This document shows, piece after piece, positions 49,896-59,356 of a DNA stretch of 64,000 bases. Below the pieces are notes generated by a model, which was not told where the DNA came from, did no database searches, and was given only the letters and a program-made list of their open reading frames with translations. The stretch lies in contig NZ_CP114901.1 in the NCBI RefSeq assembly GCF_027497175.1, positions 806,001-870,000 of the forward strand, given 5' to 3'. Source of the stretch: Verrucosispora sp. WMMD573 (GTDB lineage Bacteria > Actinomycetota > Actinomycetes > Mycobacteriales > Micromonosporaceae). Both the position numbers and the translations under genes were made by a program. Each line of letters begins with the position of its first letter. The stretch's first letter is position 1.

Positions 49896-50258
49896 ATGGC
49901 CCGCTCTCTCGTCGTCAAGGCCACCGCCGGCGCCGACGCACCGGAACGGTGCGCCCAGGCGTTCACCGTGGCGGCCACCGCAGCAGCCGCCGGGGTGTCC
50001 GTCTCCCTCTGGCTTACCGGTGAGTCGACCTGGTTCGCACTGCCCGGCCGGGCGCAGAGCTTCGAACTGCCGCACTCGGCCCCGCTGGCCGAGCTGTTGC
50101 ATGTGATCCTCGCCACCGGCACGGTGACGGCCTGCACCCAGTGCGCCGCACGCCGGGACATCGACTCCGGCGACGTGATCCCCGGAGTACGGATCGCCGG
50201 GGCGGCCGTCTTCGTCGAGGAAACGATGGCCGAGAGCGCGCAGGCGCTCGTCTACTGA
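49896..50258 (+). CDS. DsrE-family protein with CxxC
   Basis: The 120-residue protein has a Rossmann-like DsrE fold with AATAAAAGVSVSLWLTGE and the redox pair in TACTQCAARRDI. DsrE proteins move sulfur or act in thiol chemistry. VIPGVRIAGAAVFVEE near the end is typical for actinobacterial members. It is leaderless and shares a promoter centre with the 34-residue protein gene. Confidence 0.82.
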   Translation: MARSLVVKATAGADAPERCAQAFTVAATAAAAGVSVSLWLTGESTWFALPGRAQSFELPHSAPLAELLHVILATGTVTACTQCAARRDIDSGDVIPGVRIAGAAVFVEETMAESAQALVY

Positions 50259-50340
50259 CTAGCCGGTCAGTGTCCGGGAGGGCTCGCCGGGTACTGCCGG
50301 GGAAGGCGTCGGAACCCACCCGACAAGACGGGCGAATGCC

Positions 50341-50346
50341 TACGAT
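50341..50346 (+). promoter_or_regulatory. -10 box of a leaderless transcript (SCP2-like gene)
   Basis: TACGAT is followed by six bases and GTG at 50353. Confidence 0.68.
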
Positions 50347-50352
50347 TCGGGT

Positions 50353-50733
50353 GTGACCGAGGCCACCCAGCAGTTCTTCACGACCCTGCCGGCCCGCGCC
50401 CCGGAAGTCCTCCGTACTCCGGTCGCGGGAACGCTGCGGATCGACCTGTCCGAGGGGCACCGCACCGAACACTGGCTGGTCCGGATGCGGCCCGGCGCGG
50501 CCGAGGTCGACCAGGGGGCGGAGCCGGGCGACGCGACCTGGTACTGCGGTGTCGATCTCTTCGAACGACTGGTCACCGGACGCGCGCAGGCCATCTCCGC
50601 GGTGCTTCGCAACGAGAGCACCTTTCGCGGCGACGTGGTGCTGTTTCTCGCCTTCCGCCTGTTCTTCCCGACCGCACCCGGCACCCGTGATCCGCGCGAG
50701 GTCGCCCGCGAGCACGCCAGGTGGACCCGGTGA
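50353..50733 (+). CDS. SCP2 sterol-transfer-like domain protein
   Basis: The 126-residue protein looks like a single SCP2 domain: GTLRIDLSEG, WLVRMRPGAAEV and FERLVTGRAQAISAVLRNES follow the alternating strands and helices of that family. SCP2 domains bind lipids or act as a subunit with a catalytic partner. The gene overlaps the debranching-enzyme gene, suggesting linked use, but why is not known. Confidence 0.75.
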   Translation: MTEATQQFFTTLPARAPEVLRTPVAGTLRIDLSEGHRTEHWLVRMRPGAAEVDQGAEPGDATWYCGVDLFERLVTGRAQAISAVLRNESTFRGDVVLFLAFRLFFPTAPGTRDPREVAREHARWTR

Positions 50734-52781
50734 AGGAACTGGTCAGCATCCTCGACGGCAACACGTTCCTGGTCAGCGACCGCCGGGGGGACGTCGAGCC
50801 CTCGCTGGACTTTCCCACCGGGCTGTTCGCCTTCGACACCCGGTTCCTGTCCACCTGGCTGCTGCTGATCGACGGCGAACGGCTGCACGCGCTCTCCATC
50901 GACGACGCCGAGTCCTACCGGACCCGCTACTTCCTGGTGCCGGGCGAGCCGACCCACTTCCTGGACGCGAAGGTCTCGGTGATCAGGAGTCGGGCGATCA
51001 GCGGTGACCTGTCCGAGGAACTGACCGTGCTCAACCACTCCGGGCAGGAGATGAGCTTCACCGTCCGGGTGGAGATGGCCTCCGACTTCGCGGACATCTT
51101 CGAGATCAAGGACACCCAGCGCAAGAAGGGACACAACACCGCCGCACCCGGGGAGAACTCGCTGCGGCTGACCTACCGGCGGGACGCGTTCCACCGCGAG
51201 ACGACGATCACGAGCACTGCCACCGCCCAGGTCGACCGCCGGGGCATGACCTTCCCGATCCGGATCGGGCCGCACGGCGAATGGACCACCCGGTTGACGG
51301 TCAACGTCGTCATCTACGGCGCCCGCGGTCAGGACATCCGCGCCCTGCTGCCCTTCGCGGGCAGCCGGACGACGGCGGCGATCGAGGCGGAACACGCCGA
51401 ATTCGTCGCTCGGGCACCCAAGCTGGGCTGCGACTGCGAACCGATGGCCGGGGCGTACCGGCGCAGCCTGACCGACCTGGCCGCGCTGCGGTACGAGTCG
51501 ATCGCGCTCGGCGTCCGCCTGATGGCCGCCGGTCTGCCGTGGTTCATGACGCTGTTCGGCCGGGACAGCATCTTCACCTCGCTCCAGGTGCTGCCGTTCG
51601 TGCCGGAGCTGATCCCGCCGACGTTGACCATGCTGGCGGGTCTCCAGGGCCACCGGGTGGACGACTTCCGTGACGAGGAGCCGGGCAAGATCCTGCACGA
51701 GTTGCGCTACGGCGAGTCCGCCGGCTTCGAGGAGCAGCCGCACTCGCCGTACTACGGTTCGGCCGACTCGACCGCCCTGTTCGTGATCCTGCTCGACGAG
51801 TACGAGCGATGGACCGGCGACGTGCAGCTGGTCAAACGGTTGGAGTTCTCGACGCGAGCCGCCTTGACCTGGATCGACACCTACGGCGACCTACTCGGCA
51901 CCGGCTACGTCTGGTATCAGACCCGCAGCCCCCGGGTCGGCCTGGAGAACCAGTGCTGGAAGGACTCCTGGGACGCCATCTGCTACTCCGACGGTCGGCT
52001 GCCGAGCTTTCCCCGGGCGACCTGTGAGTTGCAGGGTTACGCCTACGACGCCAAGCTGCGCGGCGCCCGGCTGGCCCGACTGTACTGGAACGACCCGGTC
52101 TACGCCGACCGGCTGGAACGCGAGGCCGCCGAGTTGAAGGAACGCTTCAACCGGGACTTCTGGCTGCCGGACAAGGAGTACTACGCGCTGGCCCTGGACT
52201 CCGACGGCAGCCCGGTCGACGCGCTCACGTCCAACATCGGGCACCTGCTCTGGAGCGGCATCGTCGACGATTCCCGCGCTCAGCGGGTCGCCGAGCACCT
52301 GCTCGGTCCCCGGCTCTTCTCCGGCTGGGGCGTCCGTACCCTCGCCGACGACCAGGGACGTTACAACCCGATCGGCTACCACGTCGGCACCGTCTGGCCG
52401 TTCGACAACTCGATCATCGCGTGGGGTCTGTGGAAGTACGGTCTGCGCGAGGAGGCGGGTCGGATCTGCGAGTCGATGTTCGAAGCGTCCCGCTACTTCT
52501 TGGGCCGGCTTCCGGAGGCCTTCGCCGGCTACGAACGCGACCTGACCGACTACCCGGTGGAGTATCCGACCGCGTGCAGCCCACAGGCATGGTCGGCGGG
52601 CACCCCGCTGCTGCTGCTGCGGGTGATGCTCGGACTCGAACCGCAGGGCGAGCACCTGATCATCGACCCGTACGTGCCAGCCGGGATGGGCCGGGTGGAG
52701 CTGTTGGACATCCCCGGCCGGTGGGGCCGGGTGGACGCGCTGGGTCGCAGCCGCGACGAGGGGCCGCGCCGACCGGACTGA
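50730..52781 (+). CDS. Glycogen-debranching/amylo-alpha-1,6-glucosidase-like protein
   Basis: The protein has 683 residues from GTG 50730, which overlaps the SCP2-like stop as GTGA; GTG 50721 is possible. The N-terminal 200 residues are the beta-sandwich of glycogen-debranching-like enzymes (FDTRFLSTWLLLIDGE). The rest is an alpha/alpha-barrel with LFGRDSIFTSLQVLPF near residue 278, NQCWKDSWDA and VWPFDNSIIAWG. Carboxylates in these words would be catalytic. It probably trims alpha-glucan or a related polysaccharide in the cytoplasm. Confidence 0.87.
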   Translation: MKELVSILDGNTFLVSDRRGDVEPSLDFPTGLFAFDTRFLSTWLLLIDGERLHALSIDDAESYRTRYFLVPGEPTHFLDAKVSVIRSRAISGDLSEELTVLNHSGQEMSFTVRVEMASDFADIFEIKDTQRKKGHNTAAPGENSLRLTYRRDAFHRETTITSTATAQVDRRGMTFPIRIGPHGEWTTRLTVNVVIYGARGQDIRALLPFAGSRTTAAIEAEHAEFVARAPKLGCDCEPMAGAYRRSLTDLAALRYESIALGVRLMAAGLPWFMTLFGRDSIFTSLQVLPFVPELIPPTLTMLAGLQGHRVDDFRDEEPGKILHELRYGESAGFEEQPHSPYYGSADSTALFVILLDEYERWTGDVQLVKRLEFSTRAALTWIDTYGDLLGTGYVWYQTRSPRVGLENQCWKDSWDAICYSDGRLPSFPRATCELQGYAYDAKLRGARLARLYWNDPVYADRLEREAAELKERFNRDFWLPDKEYYALALDSDGSPVDALTSNIGHLLWSGIVDDSRAQRVAEHLLGPRLFSGWGVRTLADDQGRYNPIGYHVGTVWPFDNSIIAWGLWKYGLREEAGRICESMFEASRYFLGRLPEAFAGYERDLTDYPVEYPTACSPQAWSAGTPLLLLRVMLGLEPQGEHLIIDPYVPAGMGRVELLDIPGRWGRVDALGRSRDEGPRRPD

Positions 52782-52814
52782 GCGACCCTCAGCTTCGGCA
52801 ACGTGGGGCGAGGC

Positions 52815-53675
52815 TCAGCCGGCGCAACCCGTCGTCGCGGCGACCACGACCTGTTCCGGCTGGAAATCGGCAAGCACCGCGACGCCGTCGCGCCGGTAGG
52901 CGTACACCTCGGTGGTTTCCACCACCGGCGTGCCGCCGGCCAACGGCGCGAGCGCGGCCTGCGGTGCCGTGGCCACCGGGTCGACGACCGAGCGGATGGT
53001 GCGGGCCGTGCCGCCACCGGGGCAGGGTGCGCTCACCACCGACTCCCGGTCGCCGACGCGGCCGTTGAGCGCACGCACCGCCTCGGCCAGCGCGCCCACC
53101 TCGGGGCCGGTGGAGGCGGCCCCGGCGCTGTCGTAGTCGTCGCCCACCGGGCGGCACCCGGTGTCGACGGTGAACCGGATGCGGCCGGCGATCGCCGGCC
53201 GCCCGGTCACGGTGACGAACTCGCCCGCGTCGGCGCGGAGGCGAGGACCATCCGGGGTGAGTCGGACACCGGCCCGCCACCGCGCGGGCAGCCGGTCGGC
53301 GACCCGCTGCAGCACGGCCTGCTCCTCACCGACCGGCGCGGCCAGATCGACCACGCGGGTCAGCGTCGCACCGTCCGCGAACGGGCTGATCCGGCAGCCC
53401 CTGTCGACCTCGGCAGGGACCAGCGCCGGCACACCGGCGTCGGCCGCCGCGACGATTTCGCCTATCGCACCGTCGACCACCGGCCCGGCCTGTGTGAGGC
53501 TGCGTTGTTCCCGGACGGTGGGCGGGTCCTCGGCCGACGACATCCAGGTGAGGCCGGCCAGCAGTGCCGCCCAGACGGCCGTCACCGCGATCAGCCAGCG
53601 CGGCCACCGGGAGCCGGCGGCCGGCGATCGGGAACCGGTCGGTGGCGGGTACCCGGTGTGGACGGCGTTGCTCAC
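52815..53675 (-). CDS. Single-pass membrane protein of unknown function
   Basis: I do not recognise this 286-residue product. It has a proline-rich cytoplasmic start, one helix (WLIAVTAVWAALLAGLTWM, about 27-45) and an outer domain with four cysteines (GCRISP, TGCRPVG, APCPGGG, TTGCAG) that could pair. A winged-helix regulator gene lies directly upstream on the same strand, so this may be its sensor or target. Confidence 0.6.
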   Translation of the reverse strand: MSNAVHTGYPPPTGSRSPAAGSRWPRWLIAVTAVWAALLAGLTWMSSAEDPPTVREQRSLTQAGPVVDGAIGEIVAAADAGVPALVPAEVDRGCRISPFADGATLTRVVDLAAPVGEEQAVLQRVADRLPARWRAGVRLTPDGPRLRADAGEFVTVTGRPAIAGRIRFTVDTGCRPVGDDYDSAGAASTGPEVGALAEAVRALNGRVGDRESVVSAPCPGGGTARTIRSVVDPVATAPQAALAPLAGGTPVVETTEVYAYRRDGVAVLADFQPEQVVVAATTGCAG

Positions 53676-53696
53676 CCGGTCATCGTGTCACGCCTG

Positions 53697-54227
53697 CTAC
53701 GACCGCCCGCCGGGACGCCCGTCGCCGGCCTCCGGCGGCACGCTCAGCCGGTAACCGACACCGCGTACGGTCTGCACCTGCGGCCCGTCGGGCAGCGTCC
53801 GCAGCTTGCGACGCAGCCGCTTCACGGCGGAGTGCAGGATGGCGGTGTCGCCGAGGTAGGCGCCACCCCAGACCGAGGCGAACAGCCGCTCGTAGCTCCA
53901 CAACGTGATGGGCGGACTGACCAGGCGGGCCAACAACTCCCGCTCGGTACGGGTCAGCCCCAGCGGTGCACCGCGCCAGGTGACCAGGTGCCCCGCTCGA
54001 TCGACCATCAGATCCCCCCAGGTGGCCGGCCGTTCCGTGGGGCGCTCGACGGGCTCGTCGTGGGTCCCTTCCGGCTCAGCCGACGGGGCGGGGAACACCG
54101 CCCGCAGTTGGGCGAGGTCTGCGCAGATCACCACCGGCCCGACACCCTCCAGCCGCTGCACCACGCGCTGCCGGACGGTGGCGTCGGAGCTGACGCAGAC
54201 CACGATCGGGAACTCTGGACCGGACAC
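53697..54227 (-). CDS. OmpR/PhoB-type winged-helix regulator with vestigial receiver
   Basis: The 176-residue protein starts at the GTG of 54227 after GGGGGAGG. Its first 45 residues resemble the start of a receiver (IVVCVSSDATVRQRVV) but no phospho-acceptor region follows. The C-terminal DNA-binding domain is complete (LTRTERELLARLVSPP, HSAVKRLRRKL, VQTVRGVGYRL). It may act without phosphorylation or with the adjacent membrane protein. The 288 bases between it and the divergent subtilase gene contain the promoters of both; nothing else is clear. Confidence 0.82.
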   Translation of the reverse strand: MSGPEFPIVVCVSSDATVRQRVVQRLEGVGPVVICADLAQLRAVFPAPSAEPEGTHDEPVERPTERPATWGDLMVDRAGHLVTWRGAPLGLTRTERELLARLVSPPITLWSYERLFASVWGGAYLGDTAILHSAVKRLRRKLRTLPDGPQVQTVRGVGYRLSVPPEAGDGRPGGRS

Positions 54228-54515
54228 GACGCCTCCCCCAGGGCGCCTCTGACCTGCGACTCCCACCGATCGCCAGTGACGGTCACCGATGACACCCGGT
54301 CTCAGCCTAACTGCCAGAATCGCGCCTCGTCACTGACCGAGTACTGACCGACGCCGTCCATTGATCACCGACGGTTGGGGCAAGAGCATGACTTCAGCGG
54401 GCGGAGGCACCATCACCGGCCACCCACATCGCCCCGGCCGCTGCGCGCAGCCGCAACGCGGCGCGCGGGTGTGCGGGCCCGAACGGATCGGGACCGACGA
54501 CGTGGGGGAGGAACA

Positions 54516-57500
54516 TTGTTCACACGACGACCATCCACCCGGTCGCCACGATGGCGGGTGGTGGCGGTGTTGGCCGCTGCCGTGCTGGGCGTCACCGGCC
54601 AGCCCGCGCTCGCCGCGCCGGCCCAACCGCCGGTGGCCCACCGGGCCGCCGTCGACCCGGCGCTGCTCGACCAGATCGGTACCACGTCGACCGCACCGTT
54701 CCTGGTCTACCTGGCTGACACCGCGCCGTTGGCACAGGCCAGTCGGCTGCGGGACCCCGACGCCCGGGCCGACGAGGTGCACCGCCTGCTCACCACCACG
54801 GCCACCCGCACCCAACGCGACCTGCGTACGCTGCTCGACGATCGCAAGGTGCCGCACACCGCGTACTGGATCGCCAACGCGGTGCGGGTCGAGGGCGACA
54901 AGGCGCTGCTCGACGAGATCGCCCGCCGGCCCGAGGTGGCCCGGATCGAACCGAGCCGCAGCTACCCGCTGATCCGGCCCACCGCGACCGAGACCGCTCG
55001 GGCGCGCACCGCCGCCGTCGAATGGGGACTGACAAACATCGGCGCACCGCGGGTGTGGGACGAGTTCGGCACCCGCGGGGAGGGTGTCGTGGTGGCGAAC
55101 ATCGACAGTGGGGTGCGCTACGACCACGCCGCCCTCGTCGGCTCGTACCGGGGCAACCTCGGCGGCGGCAGCTACGACCACGCGTACAACTGGTTCGATC
55201 CGGCCGGCGTGTGCGCCGGCACCGCGCCCTGCGACAACAACGACCACGGCACGCACACCATGGGCACCATGGTCGGCGACGACGGTGCGGGCAACCAGAT
55301 CGGCGTCGCCCCCGGCGCGAAGTGGATCGCCGCCAAGGGCTGCGAGTCGAACAACTGCTCCGACGCCTCGCTGCTCGCCGCCGGTCAGTGGGTGCTCGCG
55401 CCCACCGACGCCGACGGCCAGAACCCCCGACCCGACCTGCGGCCCGACATCGTGAACAACTCCTGGGGCGGCGACGGTGGTGACCCCTGGTACCAGCAGA
55501 CCGTGGCCGCCTGGCGGGCCGCCGGGATGTTCCCGGTCTTCTCCTCCGGCAACGACGGTCCGGCGTGTGGCAGCGCCGGCTCACCGGGTGACTACACCGA
55601 CGCGTACGCCGTCGGCGCGTACGACGTGAACAACGTCATCGCCGGATTCTCCGGACGCGGTTCCGGCACCGACCCGCTCAAGCCGAACATCGCCGCACCC
55701 GGCAGCAGTGTCCGTTCCAGCGTCCGCAACGGCGGGTACGCCTCGTTCAGCGGCACCTCGATGGCCGCGCCGCACGTGGCCGGCACGGTGGCACTGCTCT
55801 GGGCGGCGGCGCCCGGACTGCGCGGCGACCTCGCCGCGACCGAGGCGCTGCTGGACCGTACGGCCCGCGATGTCGACGCCACCACCTGCGGTGGCACGCC
55901 GGCCGACAACAACGTCTTCGGTGAGGGACGGCTCGACGCGTACGGGGCGGTGCGGGACGCACCCCGTGGACCGGTCGGCCGGGTCACCGGAGTGGTCACC
56001 GACTCCGGTGACGACGAACCGCTGTCCGGCGCGACGGTGACCGACGGCACCCGCAGCACCACCACCGACGCCGACGGGCGGTACGCGCTCACCGTGCCGG
56101 CCGGCGAGACCACGCTCACGGCCAGCGCCTACGGCTACGCTGCGGAGTCCGCGACGGTCACGGTGCCCCAAGGTGACACCGTCAGCCTGGACTTCGCCCT
56201 GCTGGCCACCCCGGCGGTCACAGTGAGCGGAAAGGTCACCGACGGTTCGGGCCACGGCTGGCCGCTGTACGCCAAGATCGAGGTGGCGGGCCGGCCCGGC
56301 GATCCGGTCTTCACCGATCCGGTGACCGGCCGCTACTCCGTCACGCTGCCCGGCAACACCTCGTACCGGCTGACCGTGACCGCCGAGTACCCGGGCTACC
56401 GCACCGCCACCCGCGAGGTGGCGGTAGGCGACGACGCCACCACGGTCAACGTGGCGGTACCCGTCGACGCCGCCTGCACCGCCGCCGGCTACACGGCACA
56501 GTTCGGTGCGCCGCTGCTCACCGAGAGCTTCGACGGCACGAGCGCGCCGCCCGGCTGGAGGGTGGAGAACCGCACCGCCTCCGGCGGCTGGGTCTTCGAC
56601 GATCCAGACTCACGGGGCAATCTCACCGGCGGCACCGGTGGCTTCGCCATCATCGACAGCGACGCTCTCGGCTCCGGCAACACCCAGGACACGGACCTGA
56701 TCGCCCCGCCGGTCGACCTGTCCACGACGGCCGCACCGGTGCTGCGGTTCCGCAGCGACTGGCGGGCCGTCGGCATCAGCGACACCGCCGACATCGACGT
56801 GTCCACCGACGGCGGTACGACCTGGACCAACGTCTGGCACCAGACCGCCAGCCGGCGTGGCCCCCGGGTCGAGGAGGTGCCGCTCGACCCGGCCGCTAAC
56901 GCCGCTTCCGCGCTCTTCCGCTTCCGGTTCAAGGGCACCTTCGCCTGGTGGTGGCAGGTGGACGACGTGGCGGTGGTCAACCGCGAGTGCTCGCCGGTGC
57001 CCGGCGGGCTGGTGGTCGGCACCACCACCGACCGGAACACCGGTGACCCGCTCAACGGCGTGACGGTGACCAGCGATCACCGTCCCGACGACCGGGCGGT
57101 CTCGGCGGCCACGCCCGAGGACCCGGCCGAGCCGGACGGCTTCTACTGGCTCTTCTCCGGGCTCACCGGCGCCCACCCGTTCACCGCCGAGCGCACCCCG
57201 TACGCACCGGTGACCAAGCAGGTGACGGTCACCGCCGACCGGGTCAAGCGGGCGAACTTCGCCCTCGCCGCCGGCCGGCTGACGGTCAGCCCGACGTCGA
57301 TCGAGTCACATCAGCCGTACGGCAGCACCCGCACCACCCGGGTGACGGTCAGCAACACCGGCACCGCGCCGGCCAGCGTCGATCTGCTGGAACGCGCCGG
57401 TCAGTTCGAACTGCTCAGGCGCGACGGCGCACCGCTGCGGCAGCAGAAGATCAAGGGGATCAGCAAGGCTCGCACCGGCACCGCGTACGGCGGGGCGGCA

Positions 57501-58895
57501 CCGCAGGCCGGTACCGCCGAGGACGAGGCGTGGACCGAGATCGCCAAGCTGCCGGCGTCGATCTTCGACAACGCCGCCGCATGGCTGGACGGGAAGATCT
57601 ACTCGGTCGGTGGTGGCGGTGGCACCGGCACCGAGCGCAAGGCATGGGTGTACGACCCCGCGCCGGGCGCCTGGACCGCCCTGCCCGACCTGCCGACGGT
57701 ACGGTCCAAGCCAGCTGCGGCGGCGGTCGGCGGCAAACTCTATGTGATCGGCGGTTGGGGCGCTGACGACGCGACCGTCGCCACGGTCGACGTCTTCGAC
57801 CCGGCCACCGGAACATGGAGCACCCTGCCAGGGGCGGCCAACCCGGCCCCGGTCGCGGCGGCCGGCTCGGCCGTGGTCGGCGGGAAGGTGTACCTGGTGG
57901 GCGGCTGCGCCGACGCCACCTGCACCGACAGCGACGAATTGGTGGTGTTCGACCCGGCCACCGGCTCGTTCAGCACCGGTGCCGCCTACCCACACCCGGT
58001 CTCGTGGCTGGCCTGCGGCGGGATCGGCGCCTCGGTCTACTGTGCCGGTGGCACGGGCAGCACCGAGTACACCGATGCCTACCGGTACGACCCCTCGGCC
58101 GACAGCTGGAGTCCGCTGCCAGAGCTGCCGGTGGAGCTGTGGGGCTCGCAGTACGCGGCGGCCGGCGGGCTGCTGGTGCTGGCCGGCGGGGTGACCGACG
58201 GATCGACTGCGGTCACCAACCGCACGGTCGGCTTCGACCCGGTCACCGGGGCCTGGCGTGACCTGCCCAACGTCCGGTTCAGCCGGTACCGGGGGGCCGC
58301 CGCCTGCGGCGCCTACAAGATCGGCGGGTCGCCCAGTTCCTTCGTGGGCAGCGCAGACAGTGAGCGGCTCGGTGGCCTGGAACTCTGCGCAGCCGATGCC
58401 GACCTGCCCTGGCTGGATGGTTCCCCGACCACCTTCACCCTCGCGCCGGGTGAGTCGAGGACGGTGACCGTCACCCTGACGGCCACCGAGGCGGCGGGCG
58501 TCGCCCAACCCGGCCGGTACGCGGGCGAACTCGCCGTTGCCTCCGACAGCCCCTACCCGGTCACCCCGGTCTCGGTGGAGATGAACGTGTCGCCGCCGGC
58601 CAGCTGGGGCAAGATCCGGGGCACCGTCACCGGCACCACCTGCGGTGGCGTCACGGTCGGTATCCCGGCGACGGTACGGGTGAACCTGATCTCGGCCGGT
58701 ACCGGAACCACCCTCACCGCCGGCGCCGACGGCCGCTACGCCTGGTGGCTGCCGAAGGGCCGCTACGAGGTGATCGTGGCCAAGGACGGCTGGGTGCCGC
58801 AGGTGCAGCGCCACCGCATCGAGGCGGGCATGGTCGGCACGCTCGACTTCGCCCTGGAACCCACCTCCACCTGCACCAGAGCCACCGGAATCTGA
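54516..58895 (+). CDS. Secreted modular subtilase with carboxypeptidase-regulatory and Kelch domains
   Basis: The 1459-residue protein uses a TTG start at 54516, four bases after GGGGGAGGA. A signal peptide (cut near LAAPAQ) and propeptide lead to the S8 domain with all three residues: NIDSGV (Asp about 196), NDHGTH (His about 244) and FSGTSMAAPHVAG (Ser about 415). Two carboxypeptidase-regulatory-like domains follow (about 487-650), then a MAM-like jelly-roll (about 668-825), another regulatory-like domain (about 831-905), six Kelch-type repeats (about 1005-1275) and a last regulatory-like domain. There is no membrane anchor. It probably digests protein outside the cell, with the extra domains binding substrate. 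Confidence 0.9.
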   Translation: MFTRRPSTRSPRWRVVAVLAAAVLGVTGQPALAAPAQPPVAHRAAVDPALLDQIGTTSTAPFLVYLADTAPLAQASRLRDPDARADEVHRLLTTTATRTQRDLRTLLDDRKVPHTAYWIANAVRVEGDKALLDEIARRPEVARIEPSRSYPLIRPTATETARARTAAVEWGLTNIGAPRVWDEFGTRGEGVVVANIDSGVRYDHAALVGSYRGNLGGGSYDHAYNWFDPAGVCAGTAPCDNNDHGTHTMGTMVGDDGAGNQIGVAPGAKWIAAKGCESNNCSDASLLAAGQWVLAPTDADGQNPRPDLRPDIVNNSWGGDGGDPWYQQTVAAWRAAGMFPVFSSGNDGPACGSAGSPGDYTDAYAVGAYDVNNVIAGFSGRGSGTDPLKPNIAAPGSSVRSSVRNGGYASFSGTSMAAPHVAGTVALLWAAAPGLRGDLAATEALLDRTARDVDATTCGGTPADNNVFGEGRLDAYGAVRDAPRGPVGRVTGVVTDSGDDEPLSGATVTDGTRSTTTDADGRYALTVPAGETTLTASAYGYAAESATVTVPQGDTVSLDFALLATPAVTVSGKVTDGSGHGWPLYAKIEVAGRPGDPVFTDPVTGRYSVTLPGNTSYRLTVTAEYPGYRTATREVAVGDDATTVNVAVPVDAACTAAGYTAQFGAPLLTESFDGTSAPPGWRVENRTASGGWVFDDPDSRGNLTGGTGGFAIIDSDALGSGNTQDTDLIAPPVDLSTTAAPVLRFRSDWRAVGISDTADIDVSTDGGTTWTNVWHQTASRRGPRVEEVPLDPAANAASALFRFRFKGTFAWWWQVDDVAVVNRECSPVPGGLVVGTTTDRNTGDPLNGVTVTSDHRPDDRAVSAATPEDPAEPDGFYWLFSGLTGAHPFTAERTPYAPVTKQVTVTADRVKRANFALAAGRLTVSPTSIESHQPYGSTRTTRVTVSNTGTAPASVDLLERAGQFELLRRDGAPLRQQKIKGISKARTGTAYGGAAPQAGTAEDEAWTEIAKLPASIFDNAAAWLDGKIYSVGGGGGTGTERKAWVYDPAPGAWTALPDLPTVRSKPAAAAVGGKLYVIGGWGADDATVATVDVFDPATGTWSTLPGAANPAPVAAAGSAVVGGKVYLVGGCADATCTDSDELVVFDPATGSFSTGAAYPHPVSWLACGGIGASVYCAGGTGSTEYTDAYRYDPSADSWSPLPELPVELWGSQYAAAGGLLVLAGGVTDGSTAVTNRTVGFDPVTGAWRDLPNVRFSRYRGAAACGAYKIGGSPSSFVGSADSERLGGLELCAADADLPWLDGSPTTFTLAPGESRTVTVTLTATEAAGVAQPGRYAGELAVASDSPYPVTPVSVEMNVSPPASWGKIRGTVTGTTCGGVTVGIPATVRVNLISAGTGTTLTAGADGRYAWWLPKGRYEVIVAKDGWVPQVQRHRIEAGMVGTLDFALEPTSTCTRATGI

Positions 58896-58905
58896 CCCAC
58901 TAGCA

Positions 58906-58943
58906 GGGCGGGGCGCCGGCCCTCACGGGCCGGCGCCCCGCCC
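58906..58943 (+). terminator. Strong terminator after the subtilase gene
   Basis: A perfect 17-base stem (GGGCGGGGCGCCGGCCC pairing with 58927-58943) closes a TCAC loop 11 bases after the stop. Confidence 0.88.
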
Positions 58944-59052
58944 CCAACTCCCAACAACCCCCGCAACACCCGCCAGGAATTCACGGCAGTTTCAGGGATA
59001 CTGCTGCATCCGGCGGCGACGAGGCAGCAACATCAGCGAAGTTGCGGGCAGC

Positions 59053-59292
59053 GCGGGCAGCGCGCAGCGCGGGCAGCGCGCAGCGCGGGCAGCGCGCAGC
59101 GCGGGCAGCGCGCAGCGCGGGCAGCGCGCAGCGCGGGCAGCGCGCAGCGCGGGCAGCGCGCAGCGCGGGCAGCGCGCAGCGCGGGCAGCGCGCAGCGCGG
59201 GCAGCGCGCAGCGCGGGCAGCGCGCAGCGCGGGCAGCGCGCAGCGCGGGCAGCGCGCAGCGCGGGCAGCGCGCAGCGCGGGCAGCGCGCAGC
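59053..59292. repeat. Fifteen-copy 16-bp tandem array
   Basis: Fifteen perfect head-to-tail copies of GCGGGCAGCGCGCAGC fill 240 bases, with a partial copy at 59044-59052 and the first bases of another at the right end. It lies in a 461-base gap between convergent genes and between two terminators. Because 16 is not a multiple of three, it gives artificial open frames on both strands; I do not call them genes. Confidence 0.95.
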
Positions 59293-59294
59293 GC

Positions 59295-59341
59295 GGCGGG
59301 TGGCCCGCATTCCTCTCGGGGAGGGATGCGGGCCACCCGCC
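59295..59341. terminator. Bidirectional terminator before sseC
   Basis: A 21-base stem (starting GGCGGGTGGCCCGCAT, one mismatch) closes a five-base TCGGG loop. It is 15 bases past the sseC stop and follows the tandem array directly. Confidence 0.85.
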
Positions 59342-59356
59342 GTCAGCAGGGTGGGA

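Noticed and set aside
59053..59292. CRISPR array
   Set aside because: The 16-bp units are directly adjacent with no unique spacers, and no cas gene is present.
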